From assembly GCF_002863005.1 (NCBI RefSeq), contig NZ_PKDG01000022.1, positions 1 to 64,000 on the forward strand: a stretch of DNA of 64,000 nt. Reading direction: 5' to 3'. A model generated the notes under the pieces. It searched no databases and was not told where the DNA came from. It was given only the letters and a program-made list of their open reading frames with translations. This document shows, piece by piece, positions 44,921 through 54,224 of the stretch. A program made the position numbers and the translations under genes. The stretch comes from Pseudoxanthomonas sp. (lineage in GTDB: Bacteria > Pseudomonadota > Gammaproteobacteria > Xanthomonadales > Xanthomonadaceae). How positions within the stretch are numbered: the first letter of the stretch is position 1; each line of letters opens with the position of its first letter.

Positions 44921-46501
44921 TCAGAGGCCGCCGATGGCGAAGATCGGCTGGCGTTCGATGCGGCCGACGGCATACACGGCGCGACGGACCTCGTCGCGCG
45001 CCATCAGTGCACGCCATCGCGCCTGCACGGGCACGAAGGCAGGCAGCGGGGCCGGCTCCCGCCATTCCTGCACGGCCGCGAGCAGGTCGCCACGCGTCGC
45101 CGGATCGGCCAGGGCCGCGACGAGGGCGTCGGCTGCGTCGTCCATGCGACCGGCTTCGACCAGGGCCCAGATCCAGAGCTCCAGGGCATCGTCGCGGTGG
45201 TCGCGCAGATAGTCGAGCGCGCGCCGTGCAGAGGCGGCATCCTGCTGCTGGACAGCGGCGCAGTGTTCGATGGAGACCTGCACCATGCGGCCGTAACCGC
45301 TCATGTCGCCGACCCGGCCGATGGCAGCGAGCGCTTCCTCAGGGCGCCCGCGCTGGCACAGGAACTGGCCCAGGTTGAGCACCTGGCTGACGTTGGCGCC
45401 GCCCGATTCGTCCATCAGCGTGCCGCGGAACAGGTCGGCCTGCGCGTCGTACAGCTTGCCCAGCCTCCGCTGCGCGACCGCGCGGTGGTTGACGATCCAC
45501 GCGGCGACCTCGGGATCGTCGAACGCCGGCGCATCCGCCGATGCCGCCGACAGCGCGGCGAGCGTCTCGTTCGCCAGCGTGACCACCTCCGCGTGCTGGC
45601 CCGTCGCCAGCAGCGCGTAGCCGAGTTCCATGCGGGTCTCGAGGCTTCGAGGGCGCCTGTCGGCCAGCACGCGCAGGGATGCCACGCGCCGGCGTGCGGC
45701 TTCCGCGATGTCGAGTGCTCCGCTGTCGCGGTCGACGATGCCATCGAAGCGCCGGTCCACGCGGAATTTCACCAGCGCCTCGGGCGAGGTGGTCAAGCTG
45801 ACCGCACGACGGACGCCGGCGTGGTCGCCGCGTGCCTGGTAGAGCAGGGCGAGCTGGTACCACAGGTCGCCGACCCCCAGCCCCGCACCGTCCCAGCCGG
45901 CCTGCATCAAGGCCTCCATCACCTGCAGCCGGGTCGCCGATGCGGGCGGCGCCTGCCGGGCCACGCGCAGCACGAACGCAGTGTCGAGGTGGTCGACCAT
46001 GCGCGGCCAGCGCATCGCCAGATCGCGAACGTGGCGCGCGGCCGCGTCATGCGCTCCCTCGCGTTCGTCCAGCTGCGCGAGCAGGTAGATGTCGTCGGGA
46101 TCGTCGGATCCGGCCTCGACGGCTCGCGTGGCCCAGCGGCGTGCACGCACATGGTCGCCCAGGCGTGTCGCCATCCACGCCGCGCGCGACCACGTCATGC
46201 GCTGGTCGGCGAGCGGCAGCGTCGCGAACTCGCGGTGCGCCATCGCCTGCGCGAGTGTGCGGTCCGCCTCGGCGGCGTCGCCCTGCTCGCCAAGCGCCAG
46301 AGCGTCCCGCCATTGCCGCTCGTAAGACGGCGATACGCCCTGCTTGCGCTTGTCGCGCAGCGCGGGACCGGCCTTGCCCAGCGAGGGCGCGGCAGGGGGT
46401 TCCTGGTGGTACGTGTCGTGCGCGGCGCCCGGCGTCGTGCTCTGTGCCCACGCGCCCTGGCTCGCGACCGTAAGGCAGGCCGCCACGATCGCTGCTTTCA
46501 T
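44921..46501 (-). CDS. Secreted TPR-rich protein
   Basis: 526 residues with a signal peptide (cleavage near AWAQS). From about residue 45 onward it is a series of helical TPR-like repeats, for example WRDALALGEQGDAAEADRTL, ARRWATRAVEAGSDDPDDIY and LGYALLATGQHAEVVTLANE. Such periplasmic repeat proteins act as scaffolds, often for polysaccharide export or phage adsorption proteins; nothing nearby identifies a partner. The start at 46501 is chosen to keep the signal peptide N-terminal. Confidence 0.75.
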   Translation of the reverse strand: MKAAIVAACLTVASQGAWAQSTTPGAAHDTYHQEPPAAPSLGKAGPALRDKRKQGVSPSYERQWRDALALGEQGDAAEADRTLAQAMAHREFATLPLADQRMTWSRAAWMATRLGDHVRARRWATRAVEAGSDDPDDIYLLAQLDEREGAHDAAARHVRDLAMRWPRMVDHLDTAFVLRVARQAPPASATRLQVMEALMQAGWDGAGLGVGDLWYQLALLYQARGDHAGVRRAVSLTTSPEALVKFRVDRRFDGIVDRDSGALDIAEAARRRVASLRVLADRRPRSLETRMELGYALLATGQHAEVVTLANETLAALSAASADAPAFDDPEVAAWIVNHRAVAQRRLGKLYDAQADLFRGTLMDESGGANVSQVLNLGQFLCQRGRPEEALAAIGRVGDMSGYGRMVQVSIEHCAAVQQQDAASARRALDYLRDHRDDALELWIWALVEAGRMDDAADALVAALADPATRGDLLAAVQEWREPAPLPAFVPVQARWRALMARDEVRRAVYAVGRIERQPIFAIGGL

Positions 46502-46709
46502 CCTGCCCCTCGCGTGTCTCCCCGCCGCATTAGAACCCAAGCCGCGGCCCGCACGCATCCGCCGCGAGCCTGGACCGAGGCGTCGCGCAAGCATCGGCCC
46601 TGGATGTGGAAGGGTGACCGACGACGCATGCGCCACGACCATCGACCTGGGGCAGGCGGACGGAACGTCGTCGACAATGCGGCCGACTGCCCTGCCGAGA
46701 GGAACGCCC

Positions 46710-47840
46710 ATGCGCGCCATCGCGTTCGCATCCCTGTTGTTCGCCGCCACGCTTGCATCGCCGACGACGGCCGCCGCCCAGCCGGCGTGCCCCGACCGGT
46801 CCGCCTATGCGCCCGCGCGCGAGATCATCGGGGACCTGGGGCGCATCGTCGCTCCCACCGGCGTGCAGGAGGACTACGCGGTGGACATCGGCGGCGTCCG
46901 GCAATGGGTGAACGTACGCGGCCAGGACCGCGGCAATCCGATGATCCTGTTCGTGCATGGCGGCCCGGCATCGCCGGTCATTCCCACGTTGTGGCAGTTC
47001 CAGCGTCCCCTGGAGGAGTACTTCACGGTCGTCAACTACGACCAGCGCGGCGCAGGCAGGACGCTGACCCTGAATCCCCAGGACGCCGTCGCGGACACGC
47101 TGCACGTGCAGCGCTACGTGGACGACGCGATCGCGCTGGCCGAGCACCTGCGCGGCCGCTACCACAAGCGCAAGCTGGTGCTGATGGCGCACAGCTGGGG
47201 AACGGTGGTGGCCATGCACGCGGCGCTGCAGCGTCCCGATCTGTTCCATGCCTACGTCGGCATCGGCCAGGTGATCAACGTTCGGACCAACGAGCAGGTC
47301 AGCTTCGACTACGGCCTGCGCATGGCGCGCGAGCGCGGCAATGCTGACGCGGTGCGCGAGATGGAATCGATCGCGCCGTATCCCGGCGACCAGCCGATCA
47401 CCCGCGAGCGCATCGTGATCGCGCGCAAGTGGCCGCAGTTCTACGGCGGCCTGAGCGCCTATCGCGACGATTCGGCCTATTACTTCCAGGGCCCGCGCCT
47501 GTCGCCGGACTACGACGATGCGGCGCGCTGCGCGATCAATGCGGGGAGCGTGTTCACGCTGGGCCGGTTGCTGGACGAATTCCTGCAGGTCGACTTCACC
47601 GGCGTGGTGGACTTCCCCATCCCGGTGGTGATGTTCATGGGCCGGCACGACTACACCACGCCCTCGGCGCCCACCGCCGCCTGGCTGGCGCAGGTGCGTG
47701 CGCCCTACAAGCAGGGCGTGTGGTTCGAGCATGCCGCCCACATGATTCCGTGGGAGGAGCCGGGCAAGACGCTGGTGAGCCTGCTGGAGCACGTGCGGCC
47801 GCGGGCCATCGACACGCCCGCGGAGCAGGCGGTGCGGTAG
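46710..47840 (+). CDS. Exported alpha/beta hydrolase, prolyl aminopeptidase-like (S33)
   Basis: 376 residues with a signal peptide ending near TAAAQP. HGGPASPVIP, NYDQRGAGRT and the nucleophile elbow MAHSWGTVVA are the diagnostic motifs of proline iminopeptidase-type enzymes. MGRHDYTTP holds the acid, and the histidine is in WFEHAAHMIPWEEPG. It probably removes N-terminal proline or cleaves a small ester or amide. ATG at 46710 is supported by GAGAGGA upstream. It converges with the GGDEF-EAL gene with a single-base gap. Confidence 0.82.
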   Translation: MRAIAFASLLFAATLASPTTAAAQPACPDRSAYAPAREIIGDLGRIVAPTGVQEDYAVDIGGVRQWVNVRGQDRGNPMILFVHGGPASPVIPTLWQFQRPLEEYFTVVNYDQRGAGRTLTLNPQDAVADTLHVQRYVDDAIALAEHLRGRYHKRKLVLMAHSWGTVVAMHAALQRPDLFHAYVGIGQVINVRTNEQVSFDYGLRMARERGNADAVREMESIAPYPGDQPITRERIVIARKWPQFYGGLSAYRDDSAYYFQGPRLSPDYDDAARCAINAGSVFTLGRLLDEFLQVDFTGVVDFPIPVVMFMGRHDYTTPSAPTAAWLAQVRAPYKQGVWFEHAAHMIPWEEPGKTLVSLLEHVRPRAIDTPAEQAVR

Positions 47841-47841
47841 G

Positions 47842-50535
47842 TCAGCGCACCACGGCCAGGCGCCGCGGCGGCGGCTCTTCGCGCTGGAACAGCACGCGTT
47901 CGGGACGGTGCAGGGCGTAGCCCTGGCCGTAGTCCACGCCGAGCGAGCGCAGCGCGTCGCCGATCTTCGGGCTGGCGACCCACTCGGCCACGACCTTCAA
48001 GCCCCGCTGGTGGCCGATCTGCGCGATGGCGCTGACGATGGTGCGGCTCATCGGGTCGGTTTCGAGATCGCGGATGAAGCTGCCGTCGATCTTGATGAGG
48101 TCGGCGGGCAGGTTCTTCAGGTAGCCGAACGAGGACATGCCGGCGCCGAAGTCGTCCAGGGCGATGCGGCAGCCGGCGCGGCGCAGGCGTTCGATCACCG
48201 CGACGACCTTCAGCAGGTTGCGCACGGCGACCGTCTCGGTGATCTCGAAGCACAAGGCCTGCGCAGGCACCGCGAATTCGGTGATGCGCGCCAGGATGAA
48301 GTCGGCCAGCCCCTCGTCCTCGATGCTGGCGCCGGACAGGTTGATCGCGCACGTGCCCAGCCGCATGCCCGAATGGTGCAGCTCGCCGAAATGCGCAAGC
48401 GCGTTGCGGATCACCCAGCGGTCTATGGCCGGCATCAGCCCGTAGCGTTCGGCGGCGGGAAGGAACGCGCCGGGCAGCACCACGCCGCCGTCCTCGTCGC
48501 GCAGCCTGAGCAGCAGTTCGATGCTGGGCGCGGTGTCGCGGCCGTCGAGCGGCACGATCTCCTGGTAGTCGAGCAGCAAACGGTCCTGTTCCACCGCCCA
48601 GCGCAGGCGGTTGGCCCATTCCATTTCGCCCTGGCGGCGCGTGGTCTCGTTGTCCTCGCGGTACAGGTGCACGCGGTTGCGGCCGTTCTCCTTAGCCAGG
48701 TAGCACGCCGTGTCGGCCCAGGCCAGCAGGTCCTTCAGGGTCGGTTCCTGCTGGTCGATCGCCACCACGCCGATGCTGGCGCTGACCGTGTAGGTGCGGT
48801 CCTGCCAGACGAACATCAGCGCTTCGATGCATTCGCGCAGGCGTTCGGCGAGTGCGCGCGCGCCCTCCGCGTCCACGTGGAACGCCATCAGGCCGAATTC
48901 GTCGCCGCCCAGCCGCGCCAGCACATCGCCGCCGCGCAGCTGCTGGCGCATCGCCAGCGCGAGCTGCGCGAGCAGCTGGTCGCCTGCCATGTGTCCAGAG
49001 ACATCGTTGATCAGCTTGAACTGGTCCAGGTCGATGTACAGCAGCGCGCACGGGTCGCACGCCGCGCGACCCTTGCGTTCGTTCAGGGCCTCCTCGATGC
49101 GGCGCTCGAACTCGCGGCGGTTGCACAGTTCGGTCAACGCATCGTGAGTAGCCTGGTAGCTCAGGCGTTCGGTCAGTTCGCGCTGCTCCGAAATGTCGGT
49201 GGCGACCATCAGCAGGTGCGCCTCGCCGTCCATGTCGACCTGCGCGATGGAGGCGCTGGCCCAGAAGGCGCCGCCGCCGGGGCTCAGCAGTACCGCTTCC
49301 AGGTTGCCCCAGTCGTTGCCGATGGCCGCGGCATCGCGCGCGCGCGCCTGCAGCTGCGGATCGGAGAACAGCGCCGACAGCGGCAGGCCGGTGGGATCTC
49401 CCAAGCGCATCCGCGCCGCCTGGTTGGCGTAGACGATGCGGCCATCGCGCACGTCGGCCAGCAGCACCAGCGCCGGCAGCAGTTCGTTGAGCGCGCGGAA
49501 GCGCAGTTCGCTCTCGCGGTAGCGCCGGCTCATCTGTTCGCCCAGCGCGACCGCGCGCCGCCGCGTGGTGGCCAGCGACCACGCCAGCGCCGCCAGCAGC
49601 AGGCTGATCACGCCGCCGCCGGCCAGGATGGCCTGCAGGCGGCCGGCGTCGAGGGGTTGCGGGCGCGGCTGCAGTTCGAGCCGCCACTGGCGGCCACCGA
49701 AATCCATGCGCCGTACCTGCGCGGGCAGGCCGGTGGCGATGGGCGTGGCGGAGTCGTAGAACGGATGCGCATCCGCGGTGGCGTCGTAGAGGCGCACGCG
49801 GAAGCCGTCCAGGACCGGTCCGGCCATCGCGGTTTCCACCAGCGGCTGCAGCCGGATGCCGATGGCCAGCGCCCCGATTTCGCGCGCGCGCCGCTGGTTG
49901 GGCGTGGTCGGCGTCGGGCCGTCGGAGTACACGGGCAGGCGCAGCGTCACGCCGAGCGGGTTCTGGCCCGCCGGCGTGGTCTGGCGCAGCGGGAACGGCG
50001 CCGAGATCACTACCGTGTCGGTGTCGCGCGCGCGCAACAGGGCGGCCAGGTTGGCTTTCTGCGTGACCATGTCGAAGCCGATCAACGACGTGTTCGGCTG
50101 GTACGGAGCAACGAATTCGTAGCGGTACGAGACCTGGTCAGCCAGCGGCTGGTCGGCGGGCGAGCGGCGTGCGAACGCCACCGAGGTGTAGGCGCTGGGT
50201 GCGAGCGGGCTGCGCAGGCTGGCGTGGTACTGGCTGAAGCGTGCCTGGTCCATCTGGTCGTTGGCCAGGTACACGGTCTGCATGGCGCGCAGCATCGACG
50301 CCGCCTGCTCCAGCGGTACGCGCAGTTGCGAGACCCCGGCATCGGCCAGCGCCCGGCGGTCGTCCTCCGCCCGCTGCTGCAGGTCGTCCCATTCCCGGTG
50401 GGCCACGATCGACGTGCACGCGATGCCCAGCAACAGCACAGCCGTCGCCCACACCAGCGGCGGCAGGCCGCCTCGGCGGGGGGGCGGTGCGGGCGTCGCC
50501 GGAGCGGCGCCGCGAGGGGCAAGGGTGGAATCCAC
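47842..50535 (-). CDS. CHASE-PAS-GGDEF-EAL cyclic-di-GMP protein
   Basis: 897 residues. A membrane helix near 30-50 precedes a periplasmic CHASE domain (RFSQYHASLRSPLAPS, FVAPYQPNTSLIGFDM), then a second helix and a PAS domain. The diguanylate cyclase has the intact motif LGGDEFGL and an inhibitory-site R-G-G-D five residues before it. The EAL phosphodiesterase reads IELLLRLR at the first motif (Glu kept, Ala replaced by Leu), with IALDDFGAGMSSFGYLKNLP and IKIDGSFI intact. It may both make and break cyclic di-GMP. The GTG at 50535 is chosen as start because it lies about 50 bases after a sigma-54 promoter and gives a proper N-terminus. Confidence 0.9.
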   Translation of the reverse strand: MDSTLAPRGAAPATPAPPPRRGGLPPLVWATAVLLLGIACTSIVAHREWDDLQQRAEDDRRALADAGVSQLRVPLEQAASMLRAMQTVYLANDQMDQARFSQYHASLRSPLAPSAYTSVAFARRSPADQPLADQVSYRYEFVAPYQPNTSLIGFDMVTQKANLAALLRARDTDTVVISAPFPLRQTTPAGQNPLGVTLRLPVYSDGPTPTTPNQRRAREIGALAIGIRLQPLVETAMAGPVLDGFRVRLYDATADAHPFYDSATPIATGLPAQVRRMDFGGRQWRLELQPRPQPLDAGRLQAILAGGGVISLLLAALAWSLATTRRRAVALGEQMSRRYRESELRFRALNELLPALVLLADVRDGRIVYANQAARMRLGDPTGLPLSALFSDPQLQARARDAAAIGNDWGNLEAVLLSPGGGAFWASASIAQVDMDGEAHLLMVATDISEQRELTERLSYQATHDALTELCNRREFERRIEEALNERKGRAACDPCALLYIDLDQFKLINDVSGHMAGDQLLAQLALAMRQQLRGGDVLARLGGDEFGLMAFHVDAEGARALAERLRECIEALMFVWQDRTYTVSASIGVVAIDQQEPTLKDLLAWADTACYLAKENGRNRVHLYREDNETTRRQGEMEWANRLRWAVEQDRLLLDYQEIVPLDGRDTAPSIELLLRLRDEDGGVVLPGAFLPAAERYGLMPAIDRWVIRNALAHFGELHHSGMRLGTCAINLSGASIEDEGLADFILARITEFAVPAQALCFEITETVAVRNLLKVVAVIERLRRAGCRIALDDFGAGMSSFGYLKNLPADLIKIDGSFIRDLETDPMSRTIVSAIAQIGHQRGLKVVAEWVASPKIGDALRSLGVDYGQGYALHRPERVLFQREEPPPRRLAVVR

Positions 50536-50594
50536 CAGCGGGCCTTGATCCTGCGTGAAGGGAGGGCGGTAGGTCCCGGCCTGTTCCCGGGAGA

Positions 50595-50610
50595 AGCAGG
50601 CTTTGTGCCA
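50595..50610 (-). promoter_or_regulatory. Sigma-54 (RpoN) promoter of the GGDEF-EAL gene
   Basis: On the minus strand, TGGCACAAAGCCTGCT matches the -24/-12 consensus TGGCACGN4TTGCW: the GG and GC dinucleotides are exactly twelve bases apart. Transcription would begin near 50584, giving a leader of about 50 bases. A TCCCGGGA palindrome lies near the start site. No activator site was identified. Confidence 0.7.
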
Positions 50611-50759
50611 AACCGTCCCGTTGCCGGAACACCGGATCTTCTGGCCTTCCGGCGGTGCGCGGCGGTCCGTGTGCCGTCGGGAGAGACCGTATGGGTCACT
50701 ATCGGCCCTGCCGGGGCGTACTTGACGTGAATCCGCGCGTCGAAAGCGGGTAAATGCGT

Positions 50760-51575
50760 TTAGCCGAGGGGATGGATGGGCAAGGGTTTCGGACGCCGCA
50801 GCGCGGCCGGCGTCGTCGGGACCTGCCTCCGCGCAAGTTCGTCCAGCGCCTGCTCCAGCAATGCCAGGTCCTGCAGCACGCCCAGCTGGTCGACCAGTTG
50901 GGCGACGTGTCGCAGGGTCGCGGCATCGGCTCGCCCCGGCTGCGCGTGGACCCGCAATTTGCGCAGGGTCGACAGCTGCATCCGCAACCGGCGTGACCGT
51001 CGCCGCCAGGCATGCAGATGCTCCAGCCTGCCCGATGCCAGCGCCGCCGCCTGCGCGTTCGCCTGCCGTCGCATCGAGCGAAGCACGGCACGGCGCAGGT
51101 CGGCAGCACCCAGCTGGTGCCACGGCAACACCCGCAGCCGGTCGGCGTGGCGATGCGCCTGCGCCTGGCGCTGCATGAAACCGGGATCGTCGCGCAGTGC
51201 CGCGGCAAGGACGTGCTGCTGGCGTTCGGCCAGCAGCGGCAACAGTGCCTTCCAGCTGTGTGCCTCGGCCTTGCCCTCCGCGTCGCGCGCGCATGCCCGT
51301 GCGGTGTCCTGCACGACCTGCGCGTCACGCAGGGCGGACAGGCCCTTGGCCAGCGCGCGCAGTTCGACATCGATCGGATCGATCGCGTCCTTGCCCAGCG
51401 CACGCCGCGCGAGCGCGAGCAACGAGCGCAGGCGACGGATGGCCTTGCGCGCTTCGTGCACGCCCGACGGATAGACCGGCGCGATGGCCAGCGCGGCGGC
51501 AAGGGCGCGAGCCTCCGCGACCGCCAGCAAGGCGGCGCGTTCACCCGTGCGCGGGGAGGCGGTTCGAGGAGGCAT
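50760..51575 (-). CDS. CHAD-domain protein
   Basis: 271 residues, all helical and strongly basic. The naming pattern of conserved histidine and basic residues is seen in VHEARKAIRRLRSLLALARR and LEHLHAWRRRSRRLRMQLSTLRK. CHAD domains bind polyphosphate. It lacks the CYTH domain that often accompanies CHAD, and no polyphosphate kinase is nearby. It is transcribed away from the ribbon-helix-helix-like gene. Confidence 0.85.
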   Translation of the reverse strand: MPPRTASPRTGERAALLAVAEARALAAALAIAPVYPSGVHEARKAIRRLRSLLALARRALGKDAIDPIDVELRALAKGLSALRDAQVVQDTARACARDAEGKAEAHSWKALLPLLAERQQHVLAAALRDDPGFMQRQAQAHRHADRLRVLPWHQLGAADLRRAVLRSMRRQANAQAAALASGRLEHLHAWRRRSRRLRMQLSTLRKLRVHAQPGRADAATLRHVAQLVDQLGVLQDLALLEQALDELARRQVPTTPAALRRPKPLPIHPLG

Positions 51576-51702
51576 GGCATGCCGTGGCGGTGGAATACCG
51601 ACAGTCTAGGTCCGCATGCCACCCCCGCTGCGTGCCGTCCCGCCTGAATGCCTGCCGCTCGTCGGCAGACGCCGGGCTTGGCAGGGCGGGGATAAAAAGG
51701 TA

Positions 51703-51722
51703 TAAATCGTTTATACGATTTA
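51703..51722. promoter_or_regulatory. Palindromic operator before the small RHH-like gene
   Basis: TAAATCG-N6-CGATTTA is a perfect inverted repeat in an AT-rich patch ten bases before the ATG at 51733. TATAAA overlaps its left edge and could be a -10. Its position fits autorepression by the product. Confidence 0.5.
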
Positions 51723-51732
51723 CGGGTGAGCC

Positions 51733-52002
51733 ATGGTCAAGTCCCGCAAGACGCGCGACGCCGGCATGGCGGCGCAGGCGCCGCCGGCCAAGCTGGTGCG
51801 CGACAGCTTCACGATGCCGGCGGACGACTTCGCCCTGGTGGCCGTGCTCAAGCAGCGTGCGCTGCAGATGCAGCGGCCGGCGAAGAAGAGCGAGTTGCTG
51901 CGCGCGGGCCTGCAGGCCCTGTCCGCACTGTCGCCGCAGGCGCTGGCGAAGGCCCTGGACGCGCTGGCGCCGGTGAAGGCGGGCCGCCCGAAGAAGAAGT
52001 AG
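51733..52002 (+). CDS. Small ribbon-helix-helix-like protein
   Basis: 89 residues. VRDSFTMPADDFALVAVL is a typical short strand followed by the first helix, and KKSELLRAGLQALSAL is the second helix of a ribbon-helix-helix fold. The N-terminus and the C-terminal GRPKKK tail are basic, suiting DNA binding. No toxin gene accompanies it, so a lone regulator or orphan antitoxin is possible. A perfect palindrome lies just upstream. The family is conserved-hypothetical as far as I can tell. Confidence 0.65.
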   Translation: MVKSRKTRDAGMAAQAPPAKLVRDSFTMPADDFALVAVLKQRALQMQRPAKKSELLRAGLQALSALSPQALAKALDALAPVKAGRPKKK

Positions 52003-52083
52003 CGCGCCGCGAGGTCGGTGTTCTGTCCCTGTCGCATGCGGGTGCACGCCGCGTGCGCTGTCCCTGTACTGGATGTGTTGCCG

Positions 52084-53079
52084 ATGAACGTGTTCTCCCT
52101 GTTCCGCCGCCATCGGCTGGCGGTACTGCTGTCCCTGCTGTTGCTGGCGCCGATGCTCGTCGCCTCGTCGCACGCGCCCGTGCGGGCGGGCGATCATGTT
52201 GAGCAACGCGCGGGCTATCGCGTACAGGACCTGGACTGGGTGGATCCCGCGCGCGGACGCGCGGTGCCGGTGAAGCTGTTCTGGCCCGACAACGCAGGCC
52301 GCGGCAAGGTGCCGCTGGTGGTGTTCTCGCACGGCATCGGCAGCGCGCGCGATGGCTACACCTACCTGGGGCGCTACTGGGCGAAGCACGGCATCGCCAG
52401 CCTCCACGTGCAGCATGTCGGCAGCGATCGCACGCTGTGGGAAGGCAATCCCTTCACGCTGGTATCCCGCTTCCAGCACGCGGCGGGCGACGCCGAAGCC
52501 ATCGATCGCGTCCGCGACCAGCGCTTCGCCCTCGATCGCGTGCTCGCGGGCGAATGGGGCGCGAGCATCGATCCCGCGCGCATCGTCGCGGCCGGGCATT
52601 CGTACGGCGCCAACACCACGCTGATGTCCGCCGGCGCGCGGGTGGTGCGCCACGGGCAGACGATCCAGCTGCGCGATCCGCGCATCCGCGCGGCGATCGT
52701 GATCTCCGCGCCGCCGTTCTATGGCGACCAGGATTTCCGCCCGATCCTGTCGGGCATCACCGTCCCCACGCTGCACGTCACCACGGCCGACGACATCATC
52801 CGCATTCCCGGCTTCGGGTCGGGCGTGGACGACCGGCTCAAGGTGTTCGACGCGATCGGCGGCGCGCACAAGGTGCTGGCGGTCTACCGGCATGGCACCC
52901 ACAACGTGTTCACCGATCATCGTTACTTCGATTCGCGCGAGGTCAGCGAGGACGTGAAGCGGGCCACCGAATCGCTGTCGCTGGCCTTCATCGACGGCAC
53001 GTTCCAGGGTTCGCCCGTCGAGCTCGCGCAGTGGCGGGCCAGCCACCGTGCACTGCTGGCGCGCTACGAGACCCGTTGA
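52084..53079 (+). CDS. Exported dienelactone hydrolase/chlorophyllase-like protein
   Basis: 331 residues with a signal anchor at residues 8-25. An alpha/beta-hydrolase core shows LVVFSHGIGSARDGYTYLGR (oxyanion loop), the nucleophile elbow AAGHSYGANTT, TTADDIIRIPGF (acid) and HGTHNVFTDH (histidine). Predicted to hydrolyse an ester or amide outside the cytoplasm; substrate unknown. ATG at 52084 is preferred because the hydrophobic segment then lies at the N-terminus. It converges with the VOC gene. Confidence 0.8.
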   Translation: MNVFSLFRRHRLAVLLSLLLLAPMLVASSHAPVRAGDHVEQRAGYRVQDLDWVDPARGRAVPVKLFWPDNAGRGKVPLVVFSHGIGSARDGYTYLGRYWAKHGIASLHVQHVGSDRTLWEGNPFTLVSRFQHAAGDAEAIDRVRDQRFALDRVLAGEWGASIDPARIVAAGHSYGANTTLMSAGARVVRHGQTIQLRDPRIRAAIVISAPPFYGDQDFRPILSGITVPTLHVTTADDIIRIPGFGSGVDDRLKVFDAIGGAHKVLAVYRHGTHNVFTDHRYFDSREVSEDVKRATESLSLAFIDGTFQGSPVELAQWRASHRALLARYETR

Positions 53080-53080
53080 C

Positions 53081-53431
53081 TCAGGTCGCCGACCACACGG
53101 CGAGTTCGTAGCCGTCGGGATCGGTGAACTGGAAGCGCCGTCCGCCGGGGAAGGCGAAGATCGGCTTCGTGATGCGCCCGCCGGCGGCCTCGACCTTCGC
53201 CAGGCTGTCTTCCAGCGCCGTCGAATACAGCACGACCAGCGCGCCGCCCGGCTGCGCCGTGTCGTGGGTGAATCCACCGGTCAGCCGACCATCGCGGAAC
53301 TCGCAATAGTCCGGCCCGTAGTCCTGGAACGTCCAGCCGAACGCGTCGCCATAGAACGCCTTCGAGGCGGCGATGGAGGCGACGTTGAACTCGATGTAGT
53401 CGATGCGGTGGTGCTGGTCGGCGGTGCTCAT
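53081..53431 (-). CDS. VOC-family (glyoxalase/bleomycin-resistance fold) protein
   Basis: 116 residues with the VOC pattern: HRIDYIEFNVASIAASKAFY at the start and FQFTDPDGYELAVW at the end, with His and Glu metal-ligand candidates. It may be an isomerase, dioxygenase-like or binding protein. It lies downstream of the AraC gene on the same strand. Confidence 0.85.
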   Translation of the reverse strand: MSTADQHHRIDYIEFNVASIAASKAFYGDAFGWTFQDYGPDYCEFRDGRLTGGFTHDTAQPGGALVVLYSTALEDSLAKVEAAGGRITKPIFAFPGGRRFQFTDPDGYELAVWSAT

Positions 53432-53501
53432 GGCGGGTGTCCGTGGAGAAGGCCATCAGTCTGGCCGAGTCCGCGCCCCCTGTCTTGGCGAAATCGGACA
53501 G

Positions 53502-54212
53502 TCAGTCCGCGACCTGCGCGATCAACTGGGTGGGCGTGAGGCCGGTGAGCCGGCGCGCATCGCCCGCCAGCTGCGCGGCGTCGTAGTAGCCCGCGTCGAG
53601 CGCGGCGTCCAGCAGGTTGGCGTGGCGGTGCCGGTGCTGCAGGAAGCGTTGCAGCCGCAGGATGCGCGCCAGCAGCTTCGGTCCGTAGCCGAACGCTTCG
53701 TCGCACCGTCGCAGCAGGGTGCGTTCGGTGAGGCCGAGATCGCGCGCAAGCTGCGCGACCGAGTCGGGCTGCGCGCACGAGAGTCGCGCATGCACGGCCT
53801 GCATCGCGCGGTCGCGGGGCGGCGTGTCGACCAGGATGCGCTCGGCGAGCCAGGCCATCGCATCGCCCTCGCGCTCCGCCATGCGGTCGGCCAGTGCGCT
53901 CAGGCGCGGACGGCCGAGGTCGCGCAGGTCCACGCGCTGGTCGGCGAGGGCATGCAAGGGAACACCCATCCAGCGTGCGGCGGCGGTCGGCGCGAATCGC
54001 AGGCCCTGCAACCGTCGACCCGGCGCGACATGCGCGTACTGCGCCTGCGTATCCGGTCCGGCGATGCTCAGGCGCGCGCCATCCCACAGCAGGTCCACGC
54101 AGGCATCGGGCAGGACCAGCGCGGGCGCGGCGTGCGCGCCCTGCACGTAGTCCCAGCGGCAGAGCAGGGGCAGGCCGGGGGCAAGGTCATGTTGTCGGTA
54201 ACGGCCGCTCAT
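53502..54212 (-). CDS. AraC-family transcriptional regulator
   Basis: 236 residues. The N-terminal half is the small cupin-like sensor (DUF6597 type) with CVDLLWDGARLSIAGPDTQA. The C-terminal half has the double HTH: QLARDLGLTERTLLRRCDEA and AALDAGYYDAAQLAGDARRL. It likely regulates the VOC gene or itself. It follows the LysR gene by 12 bases on the same strand. Confidence 0.87.
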   Translation of the reverse strand: MSGRYRQHDLAPGLPLLCRWDYVQGAHAAPALVLPDACVDLLWDGARLSIAGPDTQAQYAHVAPGRRLQGLRFAPTAAARWMGVPLHALADQRVDLRDLGRPRLSALADRMAEREGDAMAWLAERILVDTPPRDRAMQAVHARLSCAQPDSVAQLARDLGLTERTLLRRCDEAFGYGPKLLARILRLQRFLQHRHRHANLLDAALDAGYYDAAQLAGDARRLTGLTPTQLIAQVAD

Positions 54213-54224
54213 GGAGGCAGGGCG

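Noticed and set aside
50560..50640. Possible cyclic-di-GMP riboswitch before the GGDEF-EAL gene
   Set aside because: AAAGCC and a hairpin are suggestive, but the GEMM core and tetraloop are absent and the same bases form a clear sigma-54 promoter that would lie upstream of the RNA.
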